A stretch of DNA of 49,126 nt from Syntrophus sp. (in: bacteria) (lineage in GTDB: Bacteria > Desulfobacterota > Syntrophorhabdia > Syntrophorhabdales > Syntrophorhabdaceae): NCBI GenBank assembly GCA_013824645.1, contig PNOF01000015.1:1-49126 (forward strand). The letters run 5' to 3'. Under the pieces are notes generated by a model. The model ran no database searches. It was not told the DNA's origin and saw only the letters and a program-made list of their open reading frames with translations. This document shows, in pieces, positions 30,101 through 40,148 of this stretch. Each line of letters opens with the position of its first letter. Position 1 is the stretch's first letter. The position numbers and the translations under genes were made by a program.

Positions 30101-31756
30101 ATGGCATTGCACAGTCTTGCAGGCAAAGCGGTTCCGAGAGAAATGCTCATCAATATCCCGAGGCTCGTAAGCGCTTATTATACGGACGCGCCAGATATTT
30201 CAGTAAAATCGCAGATGGTTGAGTTCGGCACTTCGGGACATAGAGGTTCTTCCTCCAAACAGAGTTTTAATGAAGCCCATGTCCTCGCCATCACCCAGGC
30301 GGTATGTGAATACAGGGCGATACAGAAGATCACCGGCCCACTCTTTCTCGGCATGGACACCCATGCGCTCTCAGAACCAAGCCATGCAACTGCTATAGAA
30401 GTGCTTGCGGCAAATGGAGTTACGGTGATGATACAAAAAGGCACGGGCTATACCCCCACCCCTGTGATCTCACATGCAATCCTGACATATAATCGGGGAC
30501 AGACAGCGGCGCTCGCAGACGGCATCGTCATCACATCTTCCCACAATCCTCCTGAAGATGGCGGATTCAAATACAATCCTCCCCAGGGAGGGCCCGCTGA
30601 CACGAACATTACAAAATGGGTGGAGCAGAGGGCCAATGAGCTTCTGCGAGGCGGCAACAAAGAAGTAAAAAGGGTCCCTTACAGGATTGCCCTTGCAATG
30701 GATACAATCCATGAATATGACTACATTCAGCCTTATGTCGATGACCTGAGAAATATCATCGACATGGAGGTTATAGCATCGTCAGGACTTACCATCGGCG
30801 TTGATCCTATGGGCGGCGCATCACTTCCCTACTGGGACCCCATTACAGAAAAATATGGACTGAAGATTAATGTGGTAAACCGTGTAATAGATCCCACCTT
30901 TGGTTTCATGACTGTTGATAAAGACGGTAAAATTAGAATGGATTGTTCCTCCCCTTATGCAATGGCACGTCTTTTAAATTTAAAAGACAGTTATGATATA
31001 GCTTTCGGCAATGACCCTGACTCTGACAGGCACGGTATCGTCACGAAGAGCGCAGGGCTTTTAAACCCCAACCATTATCTTTCTGTGGCAATCTTTTATC
31101 TTTTTCAGAACAGACCTGGGTGGAGGCAGGACGCAGCTGTCGGCAAGACCCTCGTGAGCAGCGCCATGATCGACAGGGTGGCAGCACACCTTGGCAGAAG
31201 TCTCTATGAAGTTCCGGTCGGGTTTAAATGGTTCGTCGATGGACTCATTGACGGCAGGTACGGGTTCGGAGGTGAAGAGAGCGCCGGTGCATCCTTCCTG
31301 CGTAAAGACGGGACTGTCTGGACCACCGATAAGGACGGCATCATTATGGACCTCCTGGCTGCAGAGATCACCGCAAAAACAGGTGATGATCCCGGCGCCC
31401 ATTACCGGAAACTGACGGAAGCCTTTGGAACTCCTATATACGAGCGCATAGATGCGGCTGCAACCCCTGAGCAGAAAAGTGTTCTCGGAAAGCTCTCGCC
31501 CGACCAGGTGAGCGCCCCTTCCCTTGCAGGGGAAGAGATCACGGCAAAATTGACAAAGGCGCCCGGTAACGGGGCCCCTATCGGCGGTCTCAAGGTAGTA
31601 GCGAAAAATGGGTGGTTTGCAGCAAGACCTTCAGGCACCGAAAACATTTACAAGATTTACGCTGAAAGTTTTAAAGACAGCGCTCATCTCCGTCAAATAC
31701 AGGACGAAGCTATTGCAATGATCGACAAGGTTTTTGAAACAGCAGGTCTCCGATAA
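30101..31756 (+). CDS. pgm: Phosphoglucomutase, alpha-D-glucose specific
   Basis: The 551-residue protein matches bacterial Pgm (about 546 residues). It has [12 protein letters not shown] (about 42-53), the phosphoserine loop [20 protein letters not shown] (S in TSSHNPP), the Mg2+ loop [13 protein letters not shown], the sugar-binding [14 protein letters not shown], and the phosphate-binding [15 protein letters not shown]. It interconverts glucose 1-phosphate and 6-phosphate, feeding glycogen or cell-envelope sugars. The start is supported by GAGGAGGG 7 bases upstream. It is likely expressed on its own or with the thioesterase. Confidence 0.96.
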   Translation: MALHSLAGKAVPREMLINIPRLVSAYYTDAPDISVKSQMVEFGTSGHRGSSSKQSFNEAHVLAITQAVCEYRAIQKITGPLFLGMDTHALSEPSHATAIEVLAANGVTVMIQKGTGYTPTPVISHAILTYNRGQTAALADGIVITSSHNPPEDGGFKYNPPQGGPADTNITKWVEQRANELLRGGNKEVKRVPYRIALAMDTIHEYDYIQPYVDDLRNIIDMEVIASSGLTIGVDPMGGASLPYWDPITEKYGLKINVVNRVIDPTFGFMTVDKDGKIRMDCSSPYAMARLLNLKDSYDIAFGNDPDSDRHGIVTKSAGLLNPNHYLSVAIFYLFQNRPGWRQDAAVGKTLVSSAMIDRVAAHLGRSLYEVPVGFKWFVDGLIDGRYGFGGEESAGASFLRKDGTVWTTDKDGIIMDLLAAEITAKTGDDPGAHYRKLTEAFGTPIYERIDAAATPEQKSVLGKLSPDQVSAPSLAGEEITAKLTKAPGNGAPIGGLKVVAKNGWFAARPSGTENIYKIYAESFKDSAHLRQIQDEAIAMIDKVFETAGLR

Positions 31757-31853
31757 TTACAGGCAAGCAATCGCGAATTTACGATTCACAATTCACCATT
31801 TACGGTTCTTTGCTCTTTGCCATTCACGGTTTCCAATTTACGGTTCCTCAGGC
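31757..31853. repeat. Degenerate heptanucleotide repeats downstream of pgm
   Basis: Units such as TTTACGG, TTCACAA, TTCACCA and TTCACGG fill this gap between convergent genes. Confidence 0.6.
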
Positions 31854-32192
31854 CTACAGCCCATGTTTCGGCGGTACTGTTTTCTGAATACCGTCAATCT
31901 CCTCTTCGATATCTTTTATCGTCAGGCGCATCCTCGTAATTGCACTAATCCTATCCTTGATAAAGGGGTCATCTTTTCCGATAGTTTTCCCCGAGGTAAA
32001 TTGATCATAGACATATTCGCCGATTTCACCATACGTTTTCTGTATGTTCTTCTGTATCCGCGTTATATCGACATACTTCTTTTTGCCGATCATCGCCTGC
32101 TTCTCAACGTTAAAAGCAATATCCTGGGCAGTCTCTTTGAGTGTCTTCAGCCCCGCTTCAGTCCTTTGTCTTAAATCATCGATTAATGCCAT
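31854..32192 (-). CDS. Small helical protein of unknown function
   Basis: The 112-residue protein is highly charged and predicted helical throughout (EAGLKTLKETAQDIAFNVEKQ, then MRLTIKDIEEEIDGIQK), probably a coiled-coil. It has no signal or membrane segment. Two ATGs are adjacent; the second is chosen because GGAGGC lies 4 bases from it. No domain is recognised. It is convergent with pgm. Confidence 0.55.
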   Translation of the reverse strand: MALIDDLRQRTEAGLKTLKETAQDIAFNVEKQAMIGKKKYVDITRIQKNIQKTYGEIGEYVYDQFTSGKTIGKDDPFIKDRISAITRMRLTIKDIEEEIDGIQKTVPPKHGL

Positions 32193-32414
32193 CATGCCTC
32201 CAAGCGTCTATCTGTTGTATTTAATATATGAAGAAAAGAAAGTTTTTTCAAGTAGCTATTCTTCATAATGAATTGAAATCGTTATATTCTTATGATAAAT
32301 TAAGGGTTGGCAAAGATTATATAGCGATGAAGAGGAGTTGACAAGACGTACAGGTGTACGTCGGGGATAACGACAACGGTGGCAGCAAAGCTATATGAGG
32401 GAAGGCAAATTGGT

Positions 32415-33458
32415 ATGAACATTCGGGAAAGACTAGAGGAAAAGGAAGAGCAGTTCCTTTCTCCCTTCGCGCAAAAGAGCAGTAAAACACGGGGTAGGCT
32501 CAAAGAAGAGGCTGAATGCGATATACGGCCTGCGTTTCAACATGACAGGGATAGGATCACTCACAGCAAATCATTCAGGAGACTGAAGGCCAAAACCCAG
32601 GTCTTCTTATCCCCGGCAGGAGACCACTACAGGACAAGGCTCACCCATACCCTTGAGGTCTCTCAGATTGCGCGAACGATTGCATGTGCCCTGTCCCTTA
32701 ATGAAGCGCTGACGGAGGCCATCTCGCTCGGACACGACCTCGGACATACGCCTTTCGGTCATTCAGGTGAGGATGTATTAAACAGGATACACAGAGGCGG
32801 TTTCAGACATTACAAACAGAGCCTCAGAGTTGTAGATTTACTCGAAAAAGACGGCAAGGGTCTCAATCTCACTCAGGAAGTGAGGGACGGGATTGTGAAT
32901 CACTCCAAGGGAAAGGGTGACATCATCATCAGGGACGAGGAAGAAAAACCTCTCACAAAAGAAGCCGAAATAGTGCGTATTGCTGATGTTATCGCTTATC
33001 TGAATCATGACATCGATGATGCCATTCGCGGAAACGTCATTACGGAAGAGGACCTGCCGAAACCGGAGAGGGGTTATCTCGGCTATACTGTTTCCGACAG
33101 GATTGATACTATGATTCACGGTGTTATTTCTGAAACCCTTTTAAGTTCCGATCTGAATGTGCAATTCGGCAAAGAGCTTGAATCTCACACCGTACAGCTC
33201 CGGGATTTTCTCTATGAACGGGTCTACGATAGTAATATAGTCCATACTGATTTCATTAAATGTTCCCGTATTGTAGAAGACCTCTACCAACATTTTCTGA
33301 AAAATCCTGACGCCTTTCTCAAAGAAACCGGACGGGAAGACTTCTACGATGAGCAGGCAACATGTGTATGCGATTTTATTGCAGGTATGACAGACAGATA
33401 TGCCTTTAATCTTTTTGAAAAAATCTTCCTGCCCATGCCCTGGAACATCCCTGTATGA
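32415..33458 (+). CDS. dgt: Deoxyguanosinetriphosphate triphosphohydrolase-like protein
   Basis: The 347-residue protein has an HD-domain dNTPase signature: DRDRITHSKSFRRLKAKTQVF, TRLTHTLEVSQIARTIACAL and the metal-binding GHDLGHTPFGHSGE. The family splits dNTPs into nucleoside and tripolyphosphate and influences dNTP pools and phage defence. The start at 32415 (MNIRERLEEKEEQFLSPFAQ) is preferred over a GTG twelve codons upstream because AAGG lies 9 bases before it and homologues begin at this point. Next comes valS. Confidence 0.92.
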   Translation: MNIRERLEEKEEQFLSPFAQKSSKTRGRLKEEAECDIRPAFQHDRDRITHSKSFRRLKAKTQVFLSPAGDHYRTRLTHTLEVSQIARTIACALSLNEALTEAISLGHDLGHTPFGHSGEDVLNRIHRGGFRHYKQSLRVVDLLEKDGKGLNLTQEVRDGIVNHSKGKGDIIIRDEEEKPLTKEAEIVRIADVIAYLNHDIDDAIRGNVITEEDLPKPERGYLGYTVSDRIDTMIHGVISETLLSSDLNVQFGKELESHTVQLRDFLYERVYDSNIVHTDFIKCSRIVEDLYQHFLKNPDAFLKETGREDFYDEQATCVCDFIAGMTDRYAFNLFEKIFLPMPWNIPV

Positions 33459-33518
33459 AGTTGGATACACCAATAATCAGGCGCCAAGATACCATTAAAA
33501 GACTCCCGGGCAGCGGTC

Positions 33519-33583
33519 TTATTGGGTTATTGGGTTATTGGGTTATTGGGTTATTGGGTTATTGGGTTATTGGGTTATTGTAA
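33519..33583. repeat. TTATTGGG octanucleotide repeat upstream of valS
   Basis: About eight near-perfect copies of TTATTGGG lie between the dGTPase-like gene and valS. The unit is 8 bp rather than 7 or 9, but it shares TTATTGG with the island arrays at the left. Confidence 0.9.
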
Positions 33584-33622
33584 TTTGATTATTGGTTCTT
33601 TTTTTAAATTAAGGGAGTTATA

Positions 33623-36256
33623 ATGGAAAAGGTTTACGATCCCCACGCAATTGAAAAAAAATGGTACGAACTCTGGATTGAAAAGGGGTATTTCACCGCT
33701 AAAAGCAGCTCCACAGCGCCCTCTTTTTCAATGGTAATCCCGCCTCCGAACGTAACGGGCTCACTCCACATGGGACACGCCCTCAATAATACGCTCCAGG
33801 ATATTGTCACGCGGTTTCACAGGATGTCAGGTTTCAACAGTTTGTGGCTTCCCGGTATGGACCATGCGGGTATCGCTACACAGAATGTCGTGGAACGGGA
33901 GCTTGCGAAAGAAGGGTTTCATCGGGATGAGGTAGGGAGAGAAAAGTTCATCGAGCGGGTCTGGGAGTGGAAAGCACAATCGGGCGGAACAATCATTGAA
34001 CAACTCAAACGGCTTGGGTCCTCCTGCGACTGGTCGAGAGAACGCTTCACTATGGATGAAGGCCTCTCGCGGGCTGTAAGGGAAGTCTTTGTAAGGCTCT
34101 ACAACGAAGGACTTATCTACCGCGACAACTACATTATCAACTGGTGCCCCCGCTGCAAAACAGCCCTTTCAGACCTTGAGGCAGAACATGAAGATACAAA
34201 GGGATTTCTCTATTACATACACTATCCGCTGGCAGACGGTTCAGGTCACCTCACGGTAGCAACAACGCGTCCTGAAACAATGCTCGGTGACACAGCGGTT
34301 GCCGTAAACCCCAAGGACCCCCGCTTTGGTAAATATGTGGGACAGGATGTCATCCTACCCATCGTTGGGAAGAAAATCCCCGTCATTGGCGACAGCTATG
34401 TTGATATGGAATTCGGCACCGGGGCGCTCAAGGTGACGCCGGCCCACGATGTAAACGACTTCGAGATTATGAAAAGACACGGTCTGGAGATTGTACGCGT
34501 CATCGACGAAGACGGCAAGATGAATGAAAACGCCATTCATTACGAGGGGACAGACCGCTTCGACTGCCGTGAGAAGATTGTCGAAGAATTGAAAGAAAAA
34601 GGTTTCCTGGAAAAGCTGGAACCCTACAATCTCGGCGTCGGCAAATGCTACCGCTGCAAGACAGTTGTTGAACCGGCACTGTCGCTCCAGTGGTTCCTCA
34701 AGATGAAACCCCTTGCCGATCCCGCTATTAAGGCCGTCCGCGATCATAAGGTCCGCATCATTCCGGAAATGTGGGAGAAGGTCTATTTTGAGTGGATGGA
34801 AAATATTAAGGACTGGTGCATATCCCGTCAGATATGGTGGGGACACAGGATACCCGTCTGGTACTGTGATGCCTGTAATGAAATACATGTCTCAGTGGAT
34901 ACTCCCGATAGATGCACAAAATGCGGCGGGGCTCTCCGCCAGGAATCGGATGTCCTTGACACCTGGTTTTCGTCGGGACTCTGGCCCTTTACCACTCTCG
35001 GATGGCCCGATAAAACCGATGATCTGAAGACATTCTACCCTACATCACTTCTTATCACCGGCTTTGATATTCTCTTCTTCTGGGTAGCCCGCATGATTAT
35101 GATGGGCATCAAGTTCATGGGAGACGTGCCCTTCAAGGATGTCTATATCCATGCGCTGGTAAGGGATGCTGAAGGGAAAAAGATGAGCAAATCCAAGGGG
35201 AATGTTATTGACCCCCTCACTATCATCGATCAGTTCGGCACTGACGCATTCCGCTTCACCCTCACCATGCTCGCTGCGCAGGGCCGGGACGTAATGCTCT
35301 CTGAAGAAAGAATCGAAGGTTCCAGGAATTTTGTCAATAAAGTCTGGAATGCTTCCAAGCTTTCACTCATCTTCATGGGCGATGAAAAACCTTCTTTAAC
35401 GGTTACACAGTCTTCTTTCCTTCCTGATAAATGGATCCGGTCAAGAACACAAAAGGTCATCAGAGAGGTGAAGGCCGGCATTGAAGAATACCGCTTCAAT
35501 GACGTGGCAAACACCCTCTATGCCTTTGTATGGCATGAATTCTGTGACTGGTACCTTGAGATCGTCAAACCGAATCTCTACGGCAAAGTGGACACTTTTG
35601 ATAATACTGCAACACGTGCCACCCTCTACCGGACTTTGACGGACATCCTCAAGCTGCTCCACCCCGTTATGCCCTTTGTCACCGAGGAGATCTACCAGCG
35701 ACTGCCCGGAAGAGAGGCAGCGGAAAGTATCATGATTTCTGATTTTCCTGTCTTTAATGAATCAGAGGTCAACGCAGAAAGCGAAACCCAAATGGAAACA
35801 ATCATGGGCATTATCGATGTAATCCGTAATATTCGCGGCGAAACCGGCATTGCTCCCAACGTGAAGGTCGAGGCCATTATCCGGACAACGGGACAGGAAT
35901 CGCTCCTCAAATCATATGAGTATTATGTGAAAGAGCTTGCGAAAGTGGAAAAGCTGAGCTTTGTCGACAGCACAACACCGGAGCATTCAGCGGTTGGCGT
36001 CTATAAGGGGATTGAGGTCTTCGTTCCCCTTAAAAAGGTCATCGATGTCGCGAAAGAATTGGGCCGTATTGAAAAAGAAATAAACAAAATAGATGAGGAG
36101 TGCCGGAAAATTTCCCTGAAACTGAGCAATGAATCATTCAGAGGAAAGGCCCCTGCCGAAGTCATCGCAAAGAACGAGACCCAATTCGGAGAACTCACGG
36201 CAAAGAAGGATAAACTCCTTGCAAGTAAAATAATGCTGGAAACCATTGCAGGATAA
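33623..36256 (+). CDS. valS: Valyl-tRNA synthetase
   Basis: The 877-residue protein has all class Ia ValRS features: the HIGH motif in PPPNVTGSLHMGHAL (about 37-51), the editing domain (GDTAVAVNPKDPR, MEFGTGALKVTPAHD), the KMSKS loop (GKKMSKSKGNVID, about 519-531), the anticodon domain and a C-terminal coiled coil (about 815-877) that grips the tRNA. Length is normal. It attaches valine to tRNA-Val in the cytosol. AAGGGAG is 5 bases before the ATG. I see no T-box in the preceding region, only a TTATTGGG repeat. The next gene starts 3 bases after its stop. Confidence 0.97.
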   Translation: MEKVYDPHAIEKKWYELWIEKGYFTAKSSSTAPSFSMVIPPPNVTGSLHMGHALNNTLQDIVTRFHRMSGFNSLWLPGMDHAGIATQNVVERELAKEGFHRDEVGREKFIERVWEWKAQSGGTIIEQLKRLGSSCDWSRERFTMDEGLSRAVREVFVRLYNEGLIYRDNYIINWCPRCKTALSDLEAEHEDTKGFLYYIHYPLADGSGHLTVATTRPETMLGDTAVAVNPKDPRFGKYVGQDVILPIVGKKIPVIGDSYVDMEFGTGALKVTPAHDVNDFEIMKRHGLEIVRVIDEDGKMNENAIHYEGTDRFDCREKIVEELKEKGFLEKLEPYNLGVGKCYRCKTVVEPALSLQWFLKMKPLADPAIKAVRDHKVRIIPEMWEKVYFEWMENIKDWCISRQIWWGHRIPVWYCDACNEIHVSVDTPDRCTKCGGALRQESDVLDTWFSSGLWPFTTLGWPDKTDDLKTFYPTSLLITGFDILFFWVARMIMMGIKFMGDVPFKDVYIHALVRDAEGKKMSKSKGNVIDPLTIIDQFGTDAFRFTLTMLAAQGRDVMLSEERIEGSRNFVNKVWNASKLSLIFMGDEKPSLTVTQSSFLPDKWIRSRTQKVIREVKAGIEEYRFNDVANTLYAFVWHEFCDWYLEIVKPNLYGKVDTFDNTATRATLYRTLTDILKLLHPVMPFVTEEIYQRLPGREAAESIMISDFPVFNESEVNAESETQMETIMGIIDVIRNIRGETGIAPNVKVEAIIRTTGQESLLKSYEYYVKELAKVEKLSFVDSTTPEHSAVGVYKGIEVFVPLKKVIDVAKELGRIEKEINKIDEECRKISLKLSNESFRGKAPAEVIAKNETQFGELTAKKDKLLASKIMLETIAG

Positions 36257-36259
36257 GAG

Positions 36260-37567
36260 ATGCCGCTCAACTTTACCAACATAGATTCCTTTATCGAGAA
36301 GCACCGGGAAGTAATGAACGAAAAGGTGCTTTTGCGCCGGGAACGCTCCCGTGTATTGACGCAGCTCGGAAAGGTAATCCGGGAAGTACTTAAGGATTAC
36401 GAAACTTTCGAAGCTGAGCTTTCCTCTCTTGTCACTGATATCAGGGAAAAGTCGAAAACACTTGAGCAGCTCAAAGACTACCACAAACTGGCTATTGCCG
36501 GGATAGAAAACTTCTTCCATGAAGAAGATACAATAAGTGACGTCCACGACATTTTTCGTATTGTCAGAGACGCGCTCACCACCAGAATTATGCAATTTGT
36601 GGAAGAAGAGATGACTGCTGAAGGCTACGGCCCACTCCCTGTTGATTATGTCTGGGCAGGGATGGGGAGCGAAGGCCGGGATGAACAGACAATCATCACC
36701 GACCAGGATAATCTCCTGCTCTATAATGATACCGACGACGACTTTGCGTCAAAGGAACTGCAAGACAAATATTACGAACACCTGAAAGGCAAAGACAGCG
36801 CCATATCCCGCGACGCAAAGACCTCGAAGGAGTATCTCGATTACTACTTCGAGGTCTTTGCGCGAAAGGCCTCCGATAACCTCCATACCGTCGGGTTTGA
36901 ACGTTGCAAAGGCGGCGTCATGGCTGTCAACCAAAAATGGCGGGGCTCCCTGAAAGACTGGAAAGCAAGGATCGAAGAGAGCATTATTTACGAAAAGGGG
37001 AGCTTTGAACCACTCGATATCATCATCCTTACCGACGCCAGGGCCATCTATGGAAACAATAAACTCCTCGATGTCTTTCTCAATTATTTTTTCTCCATGG
37101 TTACGGAGAATAAACGCTTTATGAAGGATTTCATCCAATCGGCTGTTTTGATGCCCAATGCCCTGGGCTTTTTCGGCAACTTTAAGGTAGAAAAAGAAGG
37201 TGAATTCAAAGGGAAATTTAATCTGAAGCTCCTTGGCTGGGCGCCGCTTATCCTCTCGGTGCGCATGACCTGCCTTGCAAACGGCATATATGAAAGAAAT
37301 ACCACGAAGAGAATTGGGCTCCTGAGGGGGAAAAAGATCATCAAAAAAGATATAGAAAAGAACCTCATAGACGCATATCTTATATTTGTACGTTTCAGAC
37401 TCATGAACCAAATCAATGCAGGGCCGGACATAGAGAGTATCTCAAATTATCTGAAACCGGATATGCTCGGTCAGGACGAACAGGAAAAACTTCGCAGAGC
37501 AATGAAGACAGTGGAATCATTCCAGAAATATATCCAGGAAACACTCCTTTTCGGAGAGGCTATTTAA
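36260..37567 (+). CDS. DUF294 nucleotidyltransferase-like protein
   Basis: The 435-residue protein has a GlnD-type nucleotidyltransferase domain with the motif GMGSEGRDEQTIITDQDNLLLYND (about 134-157), containing GSxxR and DxD-like acids. A helical N-terminal region (1-120) and a C-terminal helical domain (about 300-435) surround it. Relatives of this family usually carry cyclic-nucleotide-binding and CBS domains in the same chain. Here they are absent, and a separate CBS-pair gene follows 13 bases later. The likely role is adenylyl or uridylyl transfer under nucleotide sensing. It starts 3 bases after valS, so it is co-transcribed. Confidence 0.8.
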   Translation: MPLNFTNIDSFIEKHREVMNEKVLLRRERSRVLTQLGKVIREVLKDYETFEAELSSLVTDIREKSKTLEQLKDYHKLAIAGIENFFHEEDTISDVHDIFRIVRDALTTRIMQFVEEEMTAEGYGPLPVDYVWAGMGSEGRDEQTIITDQDNLLLYNDTDDDFASKELQDKYYEHLKGKDSAISRDAKTSKEYLDYYFEVFARKASDNLHTVGFERCKGGVMAVNQKWRGSLKDWKARIEESIIYEKGSFEPLDIIILTDARAIYGNNKLLDVFLNYFFSMVTENKRFMKDFIQSAVLMPNALGFFGNFKVEKEGEFKGKFNLKLLGWAPLILSVRMTCLANGIYERNTTKRIGLLRGKKIIKKDIEKNLIDAYLIFVRFRLMNQINAGPDIESISNYLKPDMLGQDEQEKLRRAMKTVESFQKYIQETLLFGEAI

Positions 37568-37580
37568 GGAGGAAGTATTC

Positions 37581-37952
37581 ATGAAAATCGTAGAATTAAT
37601 GAATAAGAATGTCGTTACCTGTCATTCATCGGAGAAACTGAATATTATTTTGAACAAGTTTGAACTCTTCAAGGTTGCCGGCATGCCTGTTGTCGACAAG
37701 GGGAAACTTGTGGGCATCATCTGTCAGAGTGATATTCTCAAGGGTCTTAAACAGGGTACCCTTCAGGAGCTTACTGTAAAGGATGTGATGGTAACACAGG
37801 TCATTACGGCAACACCAACAGAATCAGCGGTGACTGCCGCAACGATCATGTTGGAGCACCACGTCAACAGGATACCTATAATTGAAAACAATAAAATCGT
37901 CGGTATAGTGACGAGAAGTGATATAATCAAGGCAGTAGCTGAATGCGGTTAA
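37581..37952 (+). CDS. Stand-alone CBS-pair protein
   Basis: The 123-residue protein consists of two CBS motifs: VAGMPVVDKGKLVGIICQSDILKGL (about 35-58) and VNRIPIIENNKIVGIVTRSDIIKAV (about 95-119). CBS pairs bind adenosine nucleotides and regulate partner proteins. It follows the DUF294 gene by 13 bases with AAGGAGG before its ATG. Since in many bacteria CBS and DUF294 are domains of one protein, this small protein is probably the regulatory partner of the enzyme. Confidence 0.85.
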   Translation: MKIVELMNKNVVTCHSSEKLNIILNKFELFKVAGMPVVDKGKLVGIICQSDILKGLKQGTLQELTVKDVMVTQVITATPTESAVTAATIMLEHHVNRIPIIENNKIVGIVTRSDIIKAVAECG

Positions 37953-38063
37953 AAGAGAAGAGCGTAAAGAGCATAGGGCACAGCGCAGAGGGCAACGAAT
38001 GGTGAATGGGAATATCATCACCTATTATCTATTAACCGGATTTTATAAGGAAGGTAGACAGAT

Positions 38064-38360
38064 ATGAAGATCACGAAAGAAATCATTGAAAACACGGCCC
38101 ATCTCGCCAGACTTGAGCTTGAGCCACATGAAGTAGACCTCTATACACAACGGATCGATAGTATCCTTCAGTACATGGACTCCCTCAACAAACTCAATAC
38201 GGACGGTATTGAACCCACAAGCCATGCAGTCCCCGTCGAATGTGTGCTCAGGGATGACAGGGCTAAACGTTCCTTCAGTGTTGATGATTCCCTGAATAAT
38301 GCGCCTGGAAGGATAGGATCTTTTTTCCAGGTACCACCCGTTATCGAGGTGGAAGAATAG
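38064..38360 (+). CDS. gatC: Glutamyl/aspartyl-tRNA amidotransferase subunit C
   Basis: The 98-residue protein is GatC: ENTAHLARLELEPHEVDLYTQRIDSILQYMDSL, then the NTDGIEPTSHAVPV linker and LRDDRAKRSFSVDDSLNNAPGRIGSFFQVPPVIE. It holds GatA and GatB together, and the complex amidates mischarged Glu-tRNA-Gln or Asp-tRNA-Asn. AAGGAAGG precedes the ATG. GatA follows after 64 bases; no gatB is in the window. Confidence 0.93.
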   Translation: MKITKEIIENTAHLARLELEPHEVDLYTQRIDSILQYMDSLNKLNTDGIEPTSHAVPVECVLRDDRAKRSFSVDDSLNNAPGRIGSFFQVPPVIEVEE

Positions 38361-38424
38361 ATGGAAGCATGAATGAAAAGTAAAAGACATTATATAATTA
38401 AACGGTAGCTGAAAGGAATACAAC

Positions 38425-39894
38425 GTGGAAAATATCCTTGATATGACAATTACTGAATTAAAAGGGCTTCTCAGAAAAAAAGAGATCAGTTCTGTTGAGC
38501 TTACCGCTTTCTATTTGGAGCGTATCAAAAAATATGATGGCGAAATTTTATCATATTTAAGAACCACTGAAGATTACGCACTCGATATGGCCCGTCAAGC
38601 CGATACAAAAATAGCCCAGGGGGAAGATGCACCCCTTCTCGGCATTCCCTTCGGCATGAAGGATATTCTCTGTACAAAAGGGATCGAGACAACCTGCGCA
38701 TCAAAGATTTTAAAAGGTTTTATCCCGCCTTACAATGCTACTGTTATTGAAAAACTGAATCAAGCGGGCTATGTCCATCTCGGAAGACTTAATATGGATG
38801 AGTTCGCCATGGGTTCATCGACGGAAAACTCGGCCTTTCAAACAACAAAGAACCCCTGGGATGTAAGCCGTATTCCCGGCGGCTCAAGCGGAGGGTCTGC
38901 TGCTGCCGTTGCAGCAGGTCTCTGTGTAGCGTCACTGGGCACTGATACGGGCGGTTCCATCAGGCAGCCTGCAAGTCTCTGCGGTGTTGTTGGCATGAAG
39001 CCAACCTACGGCAGAGTATCACGCTTCGGACTGATTGCCTTCGCTTCCTCCCTTGACCAGATAGGGCCTCTTTCACGCAATGTCAGCGACTGTGCTACAA
39101 TCCTCAATGTCATAGCCGGATACGACCCTCTGGATTCTACCGCTATTCCGCAGAAGACACCTGACTACGCTGCATCACTCGGACAAGATATTAAAGGACT
39201 CAGGATAGGCATCCCGCGGGAATATTCCATTGAAGGCATAGAACCGGACGTGAAAAAAGCAATGGCAGAATCAATTTCACTCTTTGAAAAACAGGGGGCC
39301 ACCGCTGTCGACATCACCCTGCCCCATACAGAGTACGCTGTTGCCACGTATTATATAATCTGCACAGCAGAGGCATCTTCAAATCTTGCCCGCTACGACG
39401 GCGTGAAATACGGTTTCCGGCAAACAGGGAAAGATATTATCGACATGTATAAAAAGACACGCCTCAAGGGCTTCGGCAAGGAAGTAAAGCAGCGGATCAT
39501 CCTGGGCACGTATGTTCTCTCGTCAGGCTATTACGACGCATATTACGGCAAAGCGAGCAAAGTACGGACCCTCATCAGACGCGATTTTGATGAAGCCTTC
39601 AAAAAATGCGACATTGTCGTAACACCGGTATCGCCAACAACTGCCTTTAAAACAGGCGAAAGAACAGAAGACCCCCTTACCATGTATCTTTCCGACATTT
39701 TTACCATACCGGTAAACTTGGCAGGTCTCCCCGGATTGTCAATCCCCTGCGGCTTTGATGCAGGCGGCCTTCCTATCGGCCTCCAGATTATCGGGCAGCC
39801 CCTCGACGAAGCCCGCATGCTCCAGGCGGCATATGTCTTTGAAACCGAGCGGAAGGTGAAGAAAATACCCGACAAATACAGCGCTAAGACATAA
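38425..39894 (+). CDS. gatA: Glutamyl/aspartyl-tRNA amidotransferase subunit A (GTG start)
   Basis: The 489-residue protein is GatA of the amidase signature family. The catalytic Ser-cisSer-Lys triad is visible: K in [10 protein letters not shown] (about 77), and the two Ser in [16 protein letters not shown] and [31 protein letters not shown]. It releases ammonia from glutamine for GatB. The start is GTG with GAAAGGAA about 8 bases upstream. It is co-transcribed with gatC; gatB must be elsewhere. Confidence 0.96.
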   Translation: MENILDMTITELKGLLRKKEISSVELTAFYLERIKKYDGEILSYLRTTEDYALDMARQADTKIAQGEDAPLLGIPFGMKDILCTKGIETTCASKILKGFIPPYNATVIEKLNQAGYVHLGRLNMDEFAMGSSTENSAFQTTKNPWDVSRIPGGSSGGSAAAVAAGLCVASLGTDTGGSIRQPASLCGVVGMKPTYGRVSRFGLIAFASSLDQIGPLSRNVSDCATILNVIAGYDPLDSTAIPQKTPDYAASLGQDIKGLRIGIPREYSIEGIEPDVKKAMAESISLFEKQGATAVDITLPHTEYAVATYYIICTAEASSNLARYDGVKYGFRQTGKDIIDMYKKTRLKGFGKEVKQRIILGTYVLSSGYYDAYYGKASKVRTLIRRDFDEAFKKCDIVVTPVSPTTAFKTGERTEDPLTMYLSDIFTIPVNLAGLPGLSIPCGFDAGGLPIGLQIIGQPLDEARMLQAAYVFETERKVKKIPDKYSAKT

Positions 39895-39926
39895 CTCTGG
39901 AGATGCGGACGTAGCTCACATAGTGA

Positions 39927-40135
39927 GCGAGAAGGGGAGGCTCCATCGGGCTTTGCCCGTGGAGGGGGCGACGTGAGCCCCGGTAATAGCGAGGAAGGTT
40001 AAGAAGATGCCGGAGAGATACAGTTTGTAAGGCACCATATAAAATGTAAAAATGCAGCCCGCACGGGGCGGGCGCGAAGGGAAGGCTCCGACAGCTTTGC
40101 TGGTGGAGGGGGCGACGTGAGCCCCGGTAATAGAA
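39927..40135. repeat. Two direct copies of a GC-rich element
   Basis: The copies at about 39928-39990 and 40071-40133 share the core GGAGGGGGCGACGTGAGCCC and the tail CGGTAATAG, differing in the middle (ATCGGGCTTTGCCCGT against GACAGCTTTGCTGGT, both small hairpins). They are about 143 bp apart and flank a short unique stretch. They may be a transposed pair or a repeated RNA element. Confidence 0.65.
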
Positions 40136-40148
40136 GGACAACAATGAA

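Noticed and set aside
33459-33622. Regulatory RNA upstream of valS
   Set aside because: The gap is dominated by TTATTGGG repeats and shows no T-box or terminator.
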